Shown: positions 47,020 to 56,401 of the stretch, one piece after another | Layout of the letters: every line of letters starts with the position of its first letter | Position numbering within the stretch: position 1 is the stretch's first letter | Assembly: GCF_028737325.1 (NCBI RefSeq) | Contig: NZ_JAQZCH010000001.1 | Coordinates: 726,732 to 790,731, forward strand | Direction: 5' to 3' | Length of the DNA: 64,000 nt | Source of the DNA: Microbacterium thalli | GTDB lineage: Bacteria; Actinomycetota; Actinomycetes; Actinomycetales; Microbacteriaceae | Program-made: the position numbers and the translations under genes | Notes under the pieces: generated by a model | The model's database searches: none | What the model saw: only the letters and a program-made list of their open reading frames with translations | What the model was told of the DNA's origin: nothing

Positions 47020-48336
47020 TCAGACCGCGATCGACAGCCAGGTGCCGCGGCGCACCCGCCACCCCAGCGTGAGCAGCCGGGCCACCATGTAGACGCCGAA
47101 GAACGAGACGGCCAGCCACGCCAGGCCACCCGCGCCGACCGGGTGCAGGGCGCCGACGAGCACGAGCGCCGGCACGAAGGGGACGAGGTTGAGACCGCCC
47201 GCGATGGCCAGGTAGCGCGCATCGCCGGCACCCATCAGCACACCGTCGAGCACGAAGACGATGCCGCAGATCGGCTGGGCGACCGCCAGCACGAGCAGGG
47301 CGGGCTGCACGAGCGCGGCGACGGCCGGGTCGCCGGTGAAGACGAACCCGATAACCCCGGATGCCGCGGCGATCGCGACACCCACGATGACGCCGAACCA
47401 CGCGCCCCAGGCGACCGTGCGCCCGACCACGCGCCGGACGAACGCTTCGTCGCCGGCGCCCAGGCCCCGGCCGATGAGCGCCTGCGCGGCGATCGCCAAC
47501 GCGTCGAGGGCGAACGCGGCGGTCGAGAAGATCGTGAAGGCCACCTGCCAGCCCGCCAGCTCGCTCGTGCCGAGGCCCGTCGCGACCGCGACGGTGGCCA
47601 GCAGCGCGACGCGCAGCGACACCGTCCGCAGGAAGAGCCAGCCGCCCAGGCGGGCGGACCCGCGCATTCCGTCGGCGCTCGGGCGCAGCGACGCGGCGTG
47701 CCGGCGGGCGAGCCGCCCCACGACGACGGCGTAGGCGCCGACCATGCCCCACTGCGCGACGACGGTGCCGAGGGCCGAGCCGCCGATGCCCCAGCCGAAC
47801 CCGTAGATGAACAGCACGTTCAGCAGCGCGTTCGCGCCGAAGCCGAGACCGGCGATCCACAGGGGCGTCACGGTGTCCTGCATCCCGCGCAGCAGTCCGG
47901 TGGCGGCGAAGACGATGAGCATCGCCGGCAGGCCCCACATCGACAGGCGCAGGTAGGTCTCGGCGTCGGTCGACACCGCCTCACCGGCGCCGAACATGCC
48001 GACCAGCAGCGGCGTCGCCGCCGATCCCGCCACGGCGAGCACCGCGCCCAACCCGAGCGCGAGCCACAGTCCGTCGATACCCGCGGTCACGGCGCTCGAG
48101 GAGTCGCCCGCACCGAAGCGCCGCGCGACGGCCGGCGTGGTTGCGTACGCCAGGAACACCATGAGGCCGACGATCGTCTGCAGCACCGCCCCGGCGATGC
48201 CGAGGGCCGCGAGCGGCACGACACCCAGGTGCCCGATGAGGGCGGCGTCGACGATGAGGAACATCGGCTCGGCGATCAGCGCGCCGAGCGCGGGAACGGC
48301 CAGCCGCAGGATCTCGCGGTTGAGCGTCCGGGCCAT
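47020..48336 (-). CDS. MATE-family efflux transporter (DinF-like)
   Basis: 438 aa with twelve membrane segments in two homologous halves. Segment 1 to 2 has PALGALIAEPMFLIVDAALIGHLG, typical of the DinF branch, with Asp near 30; the half repeat is seen at LAGWQVAFTIFS. It exports cationic drugs or metabolites by Na+ or H+ antiport. ATG 48334-48336 is 6 nt from TAGGCT. Confidence 0.93.
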   Translation of the reverse strand: MARTLNREILRLAVPALGALIAEPMFLIVDAALIGHLGVVPLAALGIAGAVLQTIVGLMVFLAYATTPAVARRFGAGDSSSAVTAGIDGLWLALGLGAVLAVAGSAATPLLVGMFGAGEAVSTDAETYLRLSMWGLPAMLIVFAATGLLRGMQDTVTPLWIAGLGFGANALLNVLFIYGFGWGIGGSALGTVVAQWGMVGAYAVVVGRLARRHAASLRPSADGMRGSARLGGWLFLRTVSLRVALLATVAVATGLGTSELAGWQVAFTIFSTAAFALDALAIAAQALIGRGLGAGDEAFVRRVVGRTVAWGAWFGVIVGVAIAAASGVIGFVFTGDPAVAALVQPALLVLAVAQPICGIVFVLDGVLMGAGDARYLAIAGGLNLVPFVPALVLVGALHPVGAGGLAWLAVSFFGVYMVARLLTLGWRVRRGTWLSIAV

Positions 48337-48454
48337 GCCACGAGCCTAGGGCGCGGCATCCCCTGGCACGGTCACACGTCCCGTGTCGAGCGCGCGGGCA
48401 GGCGCCGCGGGATTGGCTACGGTGGATGATCCGGAAGCGGACGGAGGGAATCGG

Positions 48455-50251
48455 ATGCGGCTGCTCCAGCGCCTGGCGATCGCGCGCCTGCACGCGCGCC
48501 TGCCCGCCTGGGTCCGCATCGCGGTCGCCATCGTCGCGGTGGTCCTCGGCATCGTCATCGTCATCCGTCCCACGACCGCGCTCGACGTGCTGGCCTGGCT
48601 CATCGGCGGCGGCATGGTGCTGACCGGGCTGCTCGAGCTCACCGGACGCGAGGGCGAGGTGCGGCGCCCGCGCTGGCGCACCGTCGCCGGTGTCGCGTGG
48701 CTCGTCGGCGGCGGCATCGTGCTGCTCGCGCCGGGACTGACGGTGCGCGTCGTGGCGGTCGTCGTCGGCGTGCTGCTGCTCGCCAACGGCATCCTCGGCG
48801 TCGCCTCGGTCTTCGCCCGGGGGCGCTCGTGGGACGCGCGGATCGCCGACGGCGCCTTCGGCGTCTCGGGCGTGATCTTCGGCGCCCTCGCGCTGTTCTG
48901 GCCCGACATCACCCTGCTCGTCGTGGCGGTCGTGTTCGGGGCGCGCCTCATCATGAGCGGTGTCGTCGACCTCTGGACGCGGCTGCGCCGTCGCCACGAC
49001 GATCGCGCGGCGGAGCAGGCGGGGCAGACGGGTCCGCCGAAGCGCCGCTGGGGGCGGACGGTCATCGCGATCGCGTCCGTCGCGCTCGCCGTCACCACCA
49101 CGATCGCGACGGCACCCCTGCGCGACGGATCGACGGTCGTCGACGACTTCTACGCCGCGCCGCGCGATATCCCCGACGCCCCCGGGCAACTCGTGCGTGC
49201 CGAGCCGTTCACCGGGGGCATCCCGGCCTCGGCGCAGGGCTGGCGCATCCTCTACACGACCACGGGCGTCGACGGCCGGGTGCGCGTCGCGAGCGCGATC
49301 GTCGCCGTGCCCCGAGAGGGCGCGGGGCGCTGGCCGGTCATCAACTGGAACCACGGCACGACCGGCTTCGCGGCGCACTGCGCGCCGTCGCTGCAGCCGC
49401 GCGGGCTCTGGGCGGGCGCGTTCTACATGCTGCCGCGCGCGATCAAAGAGGGCTGGGCCGTCGTCGGCACCGACTACATCGGCCTGGGGACGGAAGGACC
49501 GCACCCGTACCTGATCGGCCCCCCGAGCGCGCACGCCTCGCTGGATGCCGTCCGCGCGGCCCGGCAGCTCGAGGAAGCGGACCTGGGCGCGCGGAGCGTC
49601 GTGTGGGGGCACTCGCAGGGCGGCGGTGCGGCCCTGTGGGCGGGGTCGCTGGCACGCGAGTACGCACCCGACGTGTGGGTGCAGGGCGTCGCCGCGCTGG
49701 CGCCGGCCAGCGACCCGGCGGCGCTCGTGCAGGGCATCTCGAGCGTGACCGGCGGCAGCATCTTCGCCTCGTACGCGTTCGCCTCGTTCTCGCAGATCTA
49801 TCCCGAGATCGAGTACCGCGACTACGTGCGCCCGGGGGCCGAGACGGCCCTGCGCCAGATGTCCGATCGCTGCCTGTCCGATCCGACGATCGTGCTCTCG
49901 GTGGCGGCCGCGCTCGGCATGAGCCGCGATCCGGCGCTGTTCTCGCGCTCGCCGGCATCCGGTGCCCTCGGACGACACCTGCGCGAGAACACCGCCCCGT
50001 TGCACTCGACCGCGCCCGTGCTGCTCGCGCACGGCGGCGCCGACAGCGTGATCCCCGTAGCGGCGCAGGCCGACTTCGTCGACCGCATGTGCGCGGCCGG
50101 TCAGGACGTCGATTTCCGCACCTACGCGGGCTACGAGCACGCGGGGGTGATCGAGCGGCCCTCGCCGCTGATCGATGAGCTGTTCGACTGGACGCGCGAC
50201 CGATTCGCGGGCGTTCCGGTAGCCGACGGGTGTACCACCACCGAACGCTGA
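48455..50251 (+). CDS. Membrane-anchored lipase: DUF308/HdeD domain fused to secretory lipase
   Basis: 598 aa. Residues about 20-185 contain six membrane segments of the DUF308 (HdeD-like) type. A further membrane segment near 210 (RTVIAIASVALAVTTTI) leads to an extracytoplasmic alpha/beta hydrolase. That domain resembles Candida-type secretory lipases: oxyanion region NWNHGTTG, nucleophile GHSQGG at about 390, Asp in HGGADSVIP and His in YEHAG. GGAGGGAA precedes ATG 48455. It probably hydrolyses esters or lipids at the outer face of the membrane. Confidence 0.88.
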   Translation: MRLLQRLAIARLHARLPAWVRIAVAIVAVVLGIVIVIRPTTALDVLAWLIGGGMVLTGLLELTGREGEVRRPRWRTVAGVAWLVGGGIVLLAPGLTVRVVAVVVGVLLLANGILGVASVFARGRSWDARIADGAFGVSGVIFGALALFWPDITLLVVAVVFGARLIMSGVVDLWTRLRRRHDDRAAEQAGQTGPPKRRWGRTVIAIASVALAVTTTIATAPLRDGSTVVDDFYAAPRDIPDAPGQLVRAEPFTGGIPASAQGWRILYTTTGVDGRVRVASAIVAVPREGAGRWPVINWNHGTTGFAAHCAPSLQPRGLWAGAFYMLPRAIKEGWAVVGTDYIGLGTEGPHPYLIGPPSAHASLDAVRAARQLEEADLGARSVVWGHSQGGGAALWAGSLAREYAPDVWVQGVAALAPASDPAALVQGISSVTGGSIFASYAFASFSQIYPEIEYRDYVRPGAETALRQMSDRCLSDPTIVLSVAAALGMSRDPALFSRSPASGALGRHLRENTAPLHSTAPVLLAHGGADSVIPVAAQADFVDRMCAAGQDVDFRTYAGYEHAGVIERPSPLIDELFDWTRDRFAGVPVADGCTTTER

Positions 50252-50297
50252 ACGTGCTCCGAAGTTGAGGTCGGCGGGTCGGCCTAGCATGGGTCAC

Positions 50298-52295
50298 ATG
50301 ACCGACCCCGCCCTTCCTTCCGGCATCGACATCGCCGAGCTCAGCACCGAGATCCGCCCCCAGGACGACCTCTTCCGCCATGTCAACGGCAGCTGGCTCG
50401 AGCGCACCGAGATCCCCGATGACAAGGCCCGCTGGGGGGCGTTCCACCTGATCGCCGAGCAGGCCGAGAGCGACGTCCGCGCCATCATCGACGAGGCGAC
50501 GACGGCCGAGCCGGGCACGGTCGAGCGCAAGATCGGCGACCTGTTCACGAGCTTCATGGACACCGCCCGCATCGACGAGCTGGGCGCGGCGCCGCTGGGC
50601 CCGCAGCTCGCCCGCGTCGACGCCGTCGACTCGATTCCGGCGCTGCTGCGCACCGTCGGCGAGCTCGAGCGCGAGGGCATCGGCGGGATGATCGGCACCT
50701 TCATCGAGCCCGACCCCGGCAACCCCGAGCGCTACGTGGTGTTCTTCGTGCAGGGCGGCCTGTCGCTGCCCGACGAGAGCTACTACCGGCTCGAGAGCTT
50801 CGCCGCGACGCGCGAGGCGTTCGGCGGGTACGCCGAGCGCATGCTCGCGCTGGCGGGGGTCGCGGGCGCCGCCGAGCAGGCGCAGCGCATCGCCGGCCTC
50901 GAGACCGAGCTGGCGGGCCACCACTGGGACAACGTCCGCAACCGCGACGCCGTGGCCACCTACAACCTGCACGCGTGGGACGACGTCCAGGCCCTCACCG
51001 GCGTCGACCTCGACCCGTGGCTCACCGGCCTCGCCCCGCGCCACCGCGACGGCTTCGCCGAGATCAACGTCAACCAGCCGAGCTTCCTCACCGGCCTCGG
51101 GTCGCTGCTCGTCGACGACCGGCTCGAGGACTGGAAGGCCTGGCTGCGTCTGCAGGTCGTGCGCGCGTCGGCCCCCTTCCTCCCCGACGCCTTCGTCGCC
51201 GAGAACTTCGCGTTCTACGGCACCCAGCTCACCGGCGTGCCCGTCAACCGCGAGCGGTGGAAGCGCGGCGTGAGCATCGTCCAGGCGGCCCTGGGCGAGG
51301 CGGTCGGCCGCATCTACGTCGAGCGTCACTTCCCGCCGCGGGCGAAGGACGAGATGGACGCCCTGGTGGCGAACCTCATCGAGGCGTACCGGCAGTCCAT
51401 CTCGGGCCTCGAGTGGATGACGCCGGCCACCCGCGAGCGCGCGCTCGAGAAGCTCGCCGCGTTCACCCCGAAGATCGGCTACCCCGAGCGCTGGAAGGAC
51501 TACTCGGCGCTCGAGATCGACCCGACCGACCTGCTCGGCAACGTGCTGCGCTCGACCGAGTGGGAGTACGAGCGCCAGCTCGCGAAGCTGGGTCAGCCGA
51601 TCGACCGCGACGAGTGGTACATGACGCCGCAGACCGTGAACGCGTACTACAACCCGCTGATGAACGAGATCGTGTTCCCCGCGGCCATCCTGCAGCTGCC
51701 GTTCTTCTCGTCCGACCGCGACGCCGCAGCCAACTACGGCGGCATCGGCGCCGTGATCGGTCACGAGATCGGACATGGCTTCGACGACCAGGGCAGCGCA
51801 TACGACGGCACCGGCGCGCTCAACGACTGGTGGACCGACGCCGACCGCGCCGCGTTCGAGCAGCGCACCGCGGCCCTCATCGAGCAGTACAACGCGTTGG
51901 TGCCCCGCGGGCTGTCCGACGAGAACACCGTCAACGGAGCCCTGACGATCGGCGAGAACATCGGCGATCTGGGCGGGCTGGGCATCGCGCTGAAGGCCTA
52001 CCGGCTGCACCTCGAGGCGACGATGTCGGCGGACGAGCTGGCGGCCGAGCCCGACGGCCCCGTCATCGACGGCTACACCGGCGTGCAGCGTCTGCTGCTG
52101 AGCTGGGGCCAGATCTGGCAGCAGAAGGGCCGGGATGCCGAGACCATCCGCCTGCTGACGATCGATCCGCACGCGCCGAACGAGTTCCGCTGCAACCAGA
52201 TCGTTCGCAACATCGATGCGTTCTACGACGCCTTCGACGTCACCGAGAGCGATGAGCTCTGGCTGGCGCCCGAGCGTCGCGTCACGATCTGGTGA
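50298..52295 (+). CDS. M13-family metalloendopeptidase (PepO/neprilysin-like)
   Basis: 665 aa zinc peptidase. The zinc site is GHEIGHGFDD; the third ligand is in GENIGDLGG (ENxxD), and substrate-binding VNAYYNP is upstream. The protein starts directly with RPQDDLFRHVNGSW and has no signal or anchor, so it is cytosolic like PepO. ATG 50298 is 7 nt after TAGCAT (50285-50290), preferred over ATG 50289. It degrades peptides up to about 30-40 residues. Confidence 0.95.
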   Translation: MTDPALPSGIDIAELSTEIRPQDDLFRHVNGSWLERTEIPDDKARWGAFHLIAEQAESDVRAIIDEATTAEPGTVERKIGDLFTSFMDTARIDELGAAPLGPQLARVDAVDSIPALLRTVGELEREGIGGMIGTFIEPDPGNPERYVVFFVQGGLSLPDESYYRLESFAATREAFGGYAERMLALAGVAGAAEQAQRIAGLETELAGHHWDNVRNRDAVATYNLHAWDDVQALTGVDLDPWLTGLAPRHRDGFAEINVNQPSFLTGLGSLLVDDRLEDWKAWLRLQVVRASAPFLPDAFVAENFAFYGTQLTGVPVNRERWKRGVSIVQAALGEAVGRIYVERHFPPRAKDEMDALVANLIEAYRQSISGLEWMTPATRERALEKLAAFTPKIGYPERWKDYSALEIDPTDLLGNVLRSTEWEYERQLAKLGQPIDRDEWYMTPQTVNAYYNPLMNEIVFPAAILQLPFFSSDRDAAANYGGIGAVIGHEIGHGFDDQGSAYDGTGALNDWWTDADRAAFEQRTAALIEQYNALVPRGLSDENTVNGALTIGENIGDLGGLGIALKAYRLHLEATMSADELAAEPDGPVIDGYTGVQRLLLSWGQIWQQKGRDAETIRLLTIDPHAPNEFRCNQIVRNIDAFYDAFDVTESDELWLAPERRVTIW

Positions 52296-52341
52296 CCACC
52301 CGACCCGAACCGCCGAGAACGACTCCGACGGAGACGACGAG

Positions 52342-53262
52342 ATGACCGTGGACGGAACCGAGTCCTCCGGGACCGCCCGATCGCGGGCGGAGCGGCGCAC
52401 GGACACGCCACCGCTCCGCCGCTCGGCGGCACGGCGGCGGGGGTTCACCTCGACCGAGAAGGCCCTCGATGCGCTCGCGGCGTCCGGTGCGCGCGTCTCG
52501 GTGCGCGTGAGCGACCTCGATCGCGGCACCCCGGTGCTCTCGGGTGACGACTTCGTCACGCTGCCGGTGGCGGGGCTGGGCATCGTCCCGCTGCTGATCG
52601 AGGTGGCGGCGCGCTTCGAGGCGGGCGGGCTCGACCCTCTCGAGATCGTCGAGCGGTCGGCGATGCCCGGCGTCGCGGTGGCCGGGGTCTGGCGGCACCT
52701 CGCCGCACCCGCTCTGCCGCTCGGCGACCTCGCGGTGCTGGCCGCGGCGACGGGCGACGCCCTCGCCGCCAATGCCCTGCTCGACCGCGTCGGGCTCGAT
52801 GCGGTGCGTGCGCGTCTGGGCAGCCTCGGGATGCCGCGGACCGCGCTGCTCGACCGGTTCCGCGACGACCGCGGGCCCGACGATGCGCCGCACTACGCGC
52901 TCGGCACGGCGCGCGAGTTCGCGTCGATGTTCGCGGCCCTCGTCAACACCGACATCGTCTCGCCCGGTGTGAGCGCGCAGGTCAGCGAGTGGCTGAGCCT
53001 GAACCACGACCTGTCGCTCGTCGGGTCGGTGACCGGGCTCGACCCCTTCGCGCACGACGACGACAAGCACGAGCTGCTGTTCGTGAACAAGACGGGCCGA
53101 GCCGACGGCATCCGCGCCGAGGCGGGAGTGCTCGCCGGGCCCCGCGCCGGTCTCGCCTACGCCCTGATCGTGGAGTTCGACGATGCGTCGATGAGCCACC
53201 GTCTGCGCGCGCACGAGGCCTACCGCGCGTTCGGGCTCGACCTCATGGAGTACGTCTTCTGA
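52342..53262 (+). CDS. Beta-lactamase-fold protein lacking catalytic residues
   Basis: 306 aa with the class A penicillin-recognising fold. The active-site SxxK is replaced (LPVAGLGIVPLL; Ser to Gly, Lys to Ile) and the SDN loop reads GDA (ATGDALAANALLDRVG), while KTG is kept (FVNKTGRADG). Beta-lactam hydrolysis through an acyl-enzyme is therefore unlikely. No signal peptide; the N-terminal 50 residues are charged and disordered-looking. GGAG precedes ATG 52342. It follows the M13 peptidase by 46 bp and may be co-transcribed. Confidence 0.85.
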   Translation: MTVDGTESSGTARSRAERRTDTPPLRRSAARRRGFTSTEKALDALAASGARVSVRVSDLDRGTPVLSGDDFVTLPVAGLGIVPLLIEVAARFEAGGLDPLEIVERSAMPGVAVAGVWRHLAAPALPLGDLAVLAAATGDALAANALLDRVGLDAVRARLGSLGMPRTALLDRFRDDRGPDDAPHYALGTAREFASMFAALVNTDIVSPGVSAQVSEWLSLNHDLSLVGSVTGLDPFAHDDDKHELLFVNKTGRADGIRAEAGVLAGPRAGLAYALIVEFDDASMSHRLRAHEAYRAFGLDLMEYVF

Positions 53263-53292
53263 CCCGATCGCCGCGATCGGATCGAACCGCCG

Positions 53293-54171
<879 letters not shown>

Positions 54172-54214
54172 GCTTCGATTCTGCCCTGTCGCCGCACCCC
54201 GTTCGGCACGTGCG

Positions 54215-54850
54215 TCAGTCGACGTCGAGATAGTCCTCGATCACGAACGCCGCCTCGCCCGCGTGCGTCGCGGGGAACAGATGCCCGCCGCCGTCGAGGG
54301 TCACGAGGCTGACGAGACCCGGCGCGGCCGCCTGCAGCCGTTCGCCGTTGGCCGGGGGCAGCACCTCGTCGGCGCCGCCCTGGATGAGCATCACCGGCAC
54401 GGTCGGCGCGAGGGCCGTCCATTCCTCGGGCGACGCGGCGGCCGCGGCGGCGGCCTGGAGGGGCTCGAGGTCGGTGCGCGGCTCGTCGCCCTCGGCGCCG
54501 AGCAGCAGGACGCCGTCGACCCGGTCGGTGTGGTCGGTCGAGACGGTGCGCGCGACGGCGCCGCCGAACGCGTGGCCGCCGACCCAGGCGTCGCCGAGGC
54601 CGACATGGTCCATGACGTCGACGACGTCCTGCGCGAGATCGTGCAGCGTGACGCCGTCGGTCCGGCCCGTGCGGTAGCCGACGCGGAGGATGCGGAAGTC
54701 CTCCTCGGCGAGCACGTGCGCCAGGGTGCCGAGCGCCGCGATGTTGCTGCGCCCCGGGATCAGCACGAGCACCGGCTCGCTGCCGGCATCCTCGACGTAG
54801 GGGATGGCGCGGCCCTCGGGCTCGAAGATCTGCGGCTGTGTCTCGGTCAT
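54215..54850 (-). CDS. Alpha/beta hydrolase-fold protein with Ala at the nucleophile position
   Basis: 211 aa. The fold is clear: oxyanion region VLIPGRSNIAALG, helix LAQDVVDVMDHVGL, nucleophile elbow GGHAFGGAVART, acid GGADEVLPP and His in GGGHLFP. The elbow should read GHSxGG but has Ala, so serine-hydrolase chemistry is absent unless another residue serves. GAGGGAG precedes ATG 54848-54850. Lies between purU and a core MetE gene; role unknown. Confidence 0.85.
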   Translation of the reverse strand: MTETQPQIFEPEGRAIPYVEDAGSEPVLVLIPGRSNIAALGTLAHVLAEEDFRILRVGYRTGRTDGVTLHDLAQDVVDVMDHVGLGDAWVGGHAFGGAVARTVSTDHTDRVDGVLLLGAEGDEPRTDLEPLQAAAAAAASPEEWTALAPTVPVMLIQGGADEVLPPANGERLQAAAPGLVSLVTLDGGGHLFPATHAGEAAFVIEDYLDVD

Positions 54851-54905
54851 GACTCCCTCTCGCGCTTGGGTGCGACCATTCACGCTAGCCGAATCGAGCG
54901 GCGGG

Positions 54906-56108
54906 TCAGGCGCGGGCGGCAGCGATCCGGGCCCCCTCGCCGAGGGCGGCGAGCTTCGCCCATGCGATGTCGGGATGGATGCGGCCACCCAAGCCGCAGT
55001 CGGTCGAGGCGATGACCCGGTCGCGGCCGACGATCGCGGCGAACCGTTCGATGCGCTGCGCGACGAGCTCGGGGTGCTCGACGACGTTGGTCGCATGGCT
55101 GACGACGCCCGGGACCAGCACGAGGTCGCTCGGCACCGCGGCATCCGCCCAGACGCCGGACTCGTGCTCGTGCCGGACGTTGCCGGCCTCGAACGAGATC
55201 GACCCCACGTTCGCCCCGAGCACGACCGGCAGGATGTCGGCGAGCGGGATGTCGGTCGTGTGGGGTCCGTGCCACGAGCCCCAGCACAGGTGCAGGCGCA
55301 CGAGCTCCTTCGGCAGCCCGGCGATGGCGTGGTTGATCGCCTCGACCCGCAGCCGCGTGAACGCCTGGTAGTCGGAGACCGAGGGCTCCGGGTTGATCTG
55401 ATCGAAGTTCTCGGCCAGCGACGGGTCGTCGAGCTGCACGATGAGCCCCGCGTCGGTGATCGCCCGGTACTCCTCGCGCAGCGCGTCGGCCCACGCGAAG
55501 ATGTGCTCTTCGTCGGTGGCGTAGTACTCGTTGCGCACGCGTGAGGCCGAGCCCGGCGCGATCGCGGTGAGGAAGCCCTGCTCGCCCGCGCGCAGCGTCG
55601 CCTTCAGGTTCGCGATGTCGGATGCCACGGCGTCGTGTCCGCGGTAGCGGATCGGCCCCGTCGTGGTGGGGAAGGCTGTGGCGGTGGCGCCGGAGTCGAC
55701 CGCTTCGGCGTAGACGGCGGGGAACAGCTGCCGGTCGCGGCGGTCGAGGAACGACGTCAGCCGGATGCGGCCGGGCTCGGACCGCACGGGTGGCTCGGTG
55801 AAGGCGTTGACCTCGGTCAGCGACAGGCCCGCGGCGCGCTGGAACGAGTACGACCACCACGCGCCGTAGTCGACGGCGTTCGACATCGCCTTGCCGAACT
55901 CGCCGTCGCCGACCTGTGTGATGCCGGCCGTGCGCTGGCGGGTCACGACGTCGGCGACCGCCTCGGCGGTGAGCTCGTCGAACTCGGGGGTCGACTGCAG
56001 CGTGAAGCCGTCGTCGGCGAAGGTCCGGGCGCGGTTCGCGTCGATGAGCGCGGGCGTCCGGGGCAGGCTGCCGGCGGTGGTCGTCTGGATCTCGGTCACG
56101 CGGGTCAC
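54906..56108 (-). CDS. Core-MetE: cobalamin-independent methionine synthase II-like
   Basis: 400 aa, equivalent to the C-terminal catalytic half of MetE. The zinc ligands are His and Cys in RLHLCWGSW, Glu in SFEAGN and Cys in STDCGLGGR; TTTAGSLPRTPAL starts the barrel. It may transfer a methyl group to homocysteine from a donor other than folate-triglutamate, or belong to the epoxyalkane:CoM transferase side of the family. GTG 56106-56108 overlaps the stop of the upstream membrane protein (GTGA); GTG 56099 is an alternative. Confidence 0.85.
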   Translation of the reverse strand: MTRVTEIQTTTAGSLPRTPALIDANRARTFADDGFTLQSTPEFDELTAEAVADVVTRQRTAGITQVGDGEFGKAMSNAVDYGAWWSYSFQRAAGLSLTEVNAFTEPPVRSEPGRIRLTSFLDRRDRQLFPAVYAEAVDSGATATAFPTTTGPIRYRGHDAVASDIANLKATLRAGEQGFLTAIAPGSASRVRNEYYATDEEHIFAWADALREEYRAITDAGLIVQLDDPSLAENFDQINPEPSVSDYQAFTRLRVEAINHAIAGLPKELVRLHLCWGSWHGPHTTDIPLADILPVVLGANVGSISFEAGNVRHEHESGVWADAAVPSDLVLVPGVVSHATNVVEHPELVAQRIERFAAIVGRDRVIASTDCGLGGRIHPDIAWAKLAALGEGARIAAARA

Positions 56109-56374
56109 CAGATCGTGCCGCCGCCGATCGAGATGCCGCCCCATGTCAGCAGCACGAAGATCGCGGCGAACACCACCGGTGCGATGCCCCTGCCGCTGCG
56201 GGCGAGGCCCTTCAGCAGGGCGATGACCACGAGCACCGCGGCCACGAGCGAGAGCCCGCCGCCCAGGATGAGCCCGATGAACAACGGGATCGGCATGAGG
56301 ATCAGTCCGAGGAGCGCGACCCAGAAGGCGGCCCAGGCGGTGGGGTTCGAGCGGCGTTCGACGTGAGAGGACAT
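56105..56374 (-). CDS. Small membrane protein coupled to core-MetE
   Basis: 89 aa. A basic N-terminus (SSHVERRSNPT) is followed by three hydrophobic stretches (AAFWVALLGLILMPIPLFIGLI, LSLVAAVLVVIALL, VVFAAIFVLLTWGG), resembling DUF4190-like proteins. Its TGA overlaps the MetE GTG, so the two are co-translated. Function unknown. Confidence 0.7.
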   Translation of the reverse strand: MSSHVERRSNPTAWAAFWVALLGLILMPIPLFIGLILGGGLSLVAAVLVVIALLKGLARSGRGIAPVVFAAIFVLLTWGGISIGGGTIW

Positions 56375-56401
56375 GCAGCCATCCTCTCGCGCGGGGCCGG
56401 G

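Noticed and set aside
46981..48429. 482-codon plus-strand frame opposite the MATE gene
   Set aside because: Extremely His/Arg/Glu-rich antisense translation without hydrophobic or domain pattern.
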